A stretch of DNA of 10,853 nucleotides from JAEHDI01 sp035455185 (GTDB lineage Bacteria > Acidobacteriota > Terriglobia > Bryobacterales > Bryobacteraceae): the NCBI GenBank assembly GCA_035455185.1, contig DATIFQ010000506.1, forward strand, positions 1 through 10,853. Reading direction: 5' to 3'. This document shows positions 6,448 through 10,853 of this stretch, in pieces. A model generated the notes under the pieces. It had not been told where the DNA came from. It did no database searches and worked only from the letters and a program-made list of their open reading frames with translations. The first letter of the stretch is position 1, and each line of letters starts with the position of its first letter. The translations under genes were made by a program, and so were the position numbers.

Positions 6448-6903
6448 ATGCGAAAGTTTCTCAGAACGGTGTTCCTCGTGGACCTTGTCCAGGGGCTCTG
6501 GGTTACCTTCCGCTACCAGCGTCCGAAGCACATCTGCACCGAGCAGTATCCCGCCCAACGGCCCAAGGTGGCGGAACGCTACCGTGGAGCACCACGCCTC
6601 AACATTAATCCCGATACCGGGGAAACACTGTGCATCTCATGCAATCTCTGCGCGCTGGCCTGCCCCGAGAACCTGATTGTGGTGACCAGCGAGCGGAACG
6701 AACAGACGCGCCGGAAGGACCTGACGACCTTCACGTACGACATCTCACGCTGCATGTTCTGCGGCTTGTGCGAAGATGCGTGTCCGGTGGATGCGCTGGA
6801 GCTGACCCAGGATTTCGAAATGGCGTTCTACACGCGTGAAGGCGCGATCTGGGACCGGCAGATGCTCGAAGAAGGGCCGAAGCCGACCCGGTACAAGTTT
6901 TAG
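6448..6903 (+). CDS. nuoI: NADH-quinone oxidoreductase subunit I (NuoI, two 4Fe-4S clusters)
   Basis: NuoI carries clusters N6a and N6b, which pass electrons towards N2 in NuoB. The 151-residue protein has two complete ferredoxin motifs: C62, C65, C68 with C72 (CISCNLCALACP) and C102, C105, C108 with C112 (CMFCGLCEDACP), each followed by Pro. The N-terminus (VDLVQGLWVTFRYQRP) is the amphipathic segment that contacts the membrane arm. At 151 residues it is shorter than the roughly 180 of E. coli and Thermus, mostly in the C-terminal tail, with all cofactor ligands present. The ATG at 6448 has GGGAGG at 6438-6443, a strong though close ribosome-binding site, just after a small hairpin (GCCGG/CCGGC, 6423-6435). 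It would normally assemble next to NuoH, whose gene is missing from the cluster. Confidence 0.96.
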   Translation: MRKFLRTVFLVDLVQGLWVTFRYQRPKHICTEQYPAQRPKVAERYRGAPRLNINPDTGETLCISCNLCALACPENLIVVTSERNEQTRRKDLTTFTYDISRCMFCGLCEDACPVDALELTQDFEMAFYTREGAIWDRQMLEEGPKPTRYKF

Positions 6904-6908
6904 AAGGG

Positions 6909-7006
6909 TGCTGAAGAACCTGTTGCACGGCCTGAACAGGCTGCTGAAAAAGTTTGCCGGGCGCCGCTCCCTCACGGTCGCGGTTCCTCAAGTGCCCGGG
7001 AACCGC
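6909..7006. repeat. Palindrome-rich intergenic repeat between nuoI and nuoJ
   Basis: The 144-base gap between nuoI and nuoJ (6904-7047) contains no credible gene but has clear structure. TGCTGAAGAA (6909-6918) recurs as TGCTGAAAAA (6942-6951). CCTGTT (6919-6924) and AACAGG (6935-6940) are perfect inverted arms with a 10-base loop. GCGGTTCC (6980-6987) and GGAACCGC (6999-7006) are perfect arms with an 11-base loop. Between them CCGCTCCCTCACGGTCGCGG (6964-6983) has CCGC/GCGG ends. GTTTGC-N6-CCGCTCCCTC (6952-6973) matches 45-66. The spurious translations LPHGRGS (plus) and RDREGA (minus) are ones I associate from memory with a widespread repeat in acidobacterial and planctomycete genomes. It may act as a processing or attenuation site within the nuo transcript, or be a decayed mobile element. 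Confidence 0.55.
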
Positions 7007-7047
7007 ACAACTCTGTGGACGGCGTTCGGTGCACCAGCAACTGAGAC

Positions 7048-7557
7048 ATGATCGACACTATCTTCTTTTATGTGTTTGCCCTGCTCGTGCTGGGCGGTGG
7101 AATCCTCACCATCACCCGCCGAAGCGCAGTGCACAGTGCGATTTGGCTGACCGTGTCGCTTCTCGGGGTCGCCGGCCTCTACCTTCTCCAGAAGGCGGAG
7201 TTTCTCTTCGCCGTCCAGATCGTGCTGTACATCGGCGGCATCACGTTGCTGTATCTGTTCGTGATCATGCTGGTGAACCTGGATGAAGCCGCCAGGCAGC
7301 GCCAGTTCAACAAGCAGTGGTGGCTGGCAGTGGCGTGCGTGCTGGCGGTCGGTGCGGAGGTGTTCTATTTCATTTCCAAGGGCTTAGGGGCGTTCCAGTT
7401 GGCCCGGCCCGGGGAGGCCTCGCCGGTGACGGAAGGGAACACCGAACGCCTCGCGGACATGCTGTTTTCGGACTACCTGCTGCCGTTCGAGGTTGCTTCG
7501 GTGCTGCTGCTGGTCGCAATTGTCGGTTCCGTCGTGATGGCGAAGAAGAGGATCTGA
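7048..7557 (+). CDS. nuoJ: NADH-quinone oxidoreductase subunit J (NuoJ)
   Basis: NuoJ is a membrane-arm subunit (ND6 homologue) that links the quinone site to the proton-pumping subunits. The 169-residue protein has five hydrophobic segments, at about 4-22, 29-47, 52-77, 91-109 and 145-165. The third (AEFLFAVQIVLYIGGITLLY) contains the conserved Tyr-x-Gly-Gly region (Y61, G63, G64) where the family's transmembrane helix 3 forms its bulge. The last begins with the conserved YLLPFEVASVLLL. The ATG at 7048 has no convincing ribosome-binding site, and the gene is separated from nuoI by a 144-base repeat-bearing spacer, so its translation may not be coupled to nuoI. Its stop overlaps the nuoK start by one base (TGATG). 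Confidence 0.95.
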   Translation: MIDTIFFYVFALLVLGGGILTITRRSAVHSAIWLTVSLLGVAGLYLLQKAEFLFAVQIVLYIGGITLLYLFVIMLVNLDEAARQRQFNKQWWLAVACVLAVGAEVFYFISKGLGAFQLARPGEASPVTEGNTERLADMLFSDYLLPFEVASVLLLVAIVGSVVMAKKRI

Positions 7558-7868
7558 TGTTCCACCCAGTCACAACCGTTCACTACATGGTTCTAAGCGC
7601 GGCGCTGCTGATGATCGGAACCGCCGGCGTGCTTGCCCGACGCAACATCGTCATCATTCTGATGTCGATCGAACTCATCCTGAATGCGGTCAACATCAAC
7701 CTGGTCGCGTTCTCTCATTACTTCCGGAGTGTCAGCGGGCAGATCTTCGCGGTCTTTGTCATCGCAGTGGCGGTGGCGGAGGCGGCGGTGGGGCTTGGCA
7801 TCCTGATCGCGCTCTTCCGCAACAAGGAGACGGTCAATGCCGACGAGGTTGACCTGCTGAAGTGGTGA
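7557..7868 (+). CDS. nuoK: NADH-quinone oxidoreductase subunit K (NuoK)
   Basis: NuoK (ND4L homologue, MrpC-like) is a small membrane subunit carrying two buried glutamates of the proton path. The 103-residue protein has three hydrophobic segments at about 9-26, 29-51 and 61-86. The essential glutamates are E39 (MSIELILNAVN) and E75 (AVAEAAVGL), equivalent to E36 and E72 of E. coli. The start is the ATG at 7557, overlapping the nuoJ stop, with AAGAGG at 7546-7551. The same frame is open further upstream inside nuoJ, but that part is a shadow reading of nuoJ. The length is normal. GTGAGG at its stop serves as the ribosome-binding site for nuoL. Confidence 0.95.
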   Translation: MFHPVTTVHYMVLSAALLMIGTAGVLARRNIVIILMSIELILNAVNINLVAFSHYFRSVSGQIFAVFVIAVAVAEAAVGLGILIALFRNKETVNADEVDLLKW

Positions 7869-7878
7869 GGACTCTGCG

Positions 7879-10029
<2,151 letters not shown>

Positions 10030-10033
10030 TCCC

Positions 10034-10853
10034 ATGAACGAGCACTTGTTGAGTATCGTCCTCTTCACGCCGCTGGCCGGCATGATCGTGCTGCTGTTCA
10101 TACCGGCGGCGCAGAAGAACCTGATCCGCGTCTGGGCGAACCTGGTCGCATTGGCCGGGTTCCTGGTTTCGATCCCGCTGGTGATGCGCTACGATCGCAC
10201 GTCGGCCGGGTTCCAGATGATCGAGAAGTTTGACTGGATCCCGGCGCTCGGCGCCAAGTATTACGTCGGAATCGACGGCATCAGCCTGCTGCTGGTGATG
10301 CTGACGACACTGGTGGGTTTCCTGGCGATCCTGTCGTCGTGGAGCGCGGTCGAAGACCGGCTGAAATCGTATTACGCGATGTTCCTGCTCCAGCAGACAG
10401 GAATGATCGGTGTTTTCCTCGCCCTCGACTTCTTCCTGTTCTACGTGTTCTGGGAAGTAGTGCTGGTGCCGATGTACTTCATCATCGGTGTCTGGGGAGG
10501 GCCGCGGAAGCTTTACGCGGCGATCAAGTTCTTCCTGTACACCCTGGCGGGCAGCGTATTGATGCTGCTCGGCATCCTGACGTTGTACTTCCAGCACTTC
10601 CGGCAGTTTGGCTTCTACACATTCGAGATCGCCGACCTGATGAAACTGGACCTGCCGCTCGGGCTCCAGCAGTGGGTGTTCTGGGCGTTCTTCATCGGGT
10701 TCGCCATTAAGGTGCCGATGTTCCCGTTCCACACCTGGCTTCCGGACGCGCACGTGGAGGCGCCGACGGCCGGCTCCGTGATCCTGGCCGCGGTGCTGCT
10801 GAAGATGGGGACTTACGGGTTCCTCCGGTTCTCGCTGCCACTTCTGCCCAAGG
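10034..10853 (+). CDS. nuoM: NADH-quinone oxidoreductase subunit M (NuoM), partial at right edge
   Basis: NuoM is the middle antiporter-like proton pump of complex I (ND4 homologue). The window contains the first 273 residues; the frame is open at the edge with no disruption. Family landmarks are E141 (FYVFWEVVLVPMYFIIG), K226 (GFAIKVPMFPFHTWLPDAH) and K257 (AAVLLKMGTYG), equivalent to E144, K234 and K265 of E. coli. The run VPMFPFHTWLPDAHVEAP, with AGSVILAAVLLKMG, distinguishes NuoM from NuoL and NuoN. The ATG at 10034 lies 4 bases after the nuoL stop with only a weak ribosome-binding site, suggesting coupled translation. The remaining half, and probably nuoN, should lie beyond the window. 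Confidence 0.96.
   Translation, partial: MNEHLLSIVLFTPLAGMIVLLFIPAAQKNLIRVWANLVALAGFLVSIPLVMRYDRTSAGFQMIEKFDWIPALGAKYYVGIDGISLLLVMLTTLVGFLAILSSWSAVEDRLKSYYAMFLLQQTGMIGVFLALDFFLFYVFWEVVLVPMYFIIGVWGGPRKLYAAIKFFLYTLAGSVLMLLGILTLYFQHFRQFGFYTFEIADLMKLDLPLGLQQWVFWAFFIGFAIKVPMFPFHTWLPDAHVEAPTAGSVILAAVLLKMGTYGFLRFSLPLLPK

Noticed and set aside
6836..7051. 71-codon plus-strand open frame spanning the nuoI end and the repeat
   Set aside because: It is out of frame with nuoI, is built from repeat sequence and has no recognisable domain or ribosome-binding site.

Overview
The window is GC-rich bacterial chromosomal DNA with tightly packed genes. It most likely comes from an acidobacterium of the Bryobacterales/Solibacter type. 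That placement is an inference from protein flavour (IspD with a PEKAGTSRKQF insert, a PA-domain M28 peptidase) and from an intergenic repeat whose spurious translation reads LPHGRGS. No marker gene proves it.

Layout. (1) Positions 1-538 hold a short leader region with a degenerate repeat copy, then a small single-RRM RNA-binding protein gene. (2) After a 167-base spacer (539-705) with a hairpin and a candidate extended -10 promoter comes yacL-ispD-ispF on the plus strand: a membrane-anchored PIN-TRAM protein followed by two enzymes of the MEP isoprenoid pathway. IspD and IspF overlap by four bases. (3) A secreted M28-family metallopeptidase with a PA domain lies on the minus strand (3053-4609). 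It converges on ispF with only 6 bases between the stop codons. (4) A compact divergent promoter region (4610-4710) separates it from a respiratory complex I cluster that fills the rest of the window on the plus strand: nuoC, nuoD, nuoI, nuoJ, nuoK, nuoL and the 5' part of nuoM, which runs off the right edge.

The complex I genes encode the quinone-reduction hinge (NuoC, NuoD), the N6a/N6b iron-sulfur subunit (NuoI) and most of the proton-pumping membrane arm (NuoJ, K, L, M). The usual neighbours nuoA and nuoB before nuoC, and nuoH (with nuoE, F and G in many orders) between nuoD and nuoI, are absent. nuoI follows nuoD after 33 bases. The complex is therefore either encoded at split loci or has an unusual composition. 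Key proton-channel and quinone-site residues are intact in every subunit seen, so the cluster looks functional.

The nuoI-nuoJ gap (144 bases) is not coding. It carries two perfect short inverted repeats and a motif with a second, degenerate copy at 45-66, so a dispersed intergenic repeat appears to sit inside the nuo cluster. I did not see an obvious new defence or mobile system. The most useful leads are this repeat, the missing nuo subunits, a charge-swapped pair in IspF, and a Shine-Dalgarno-led 16-codon ORF just before the RRM gene.
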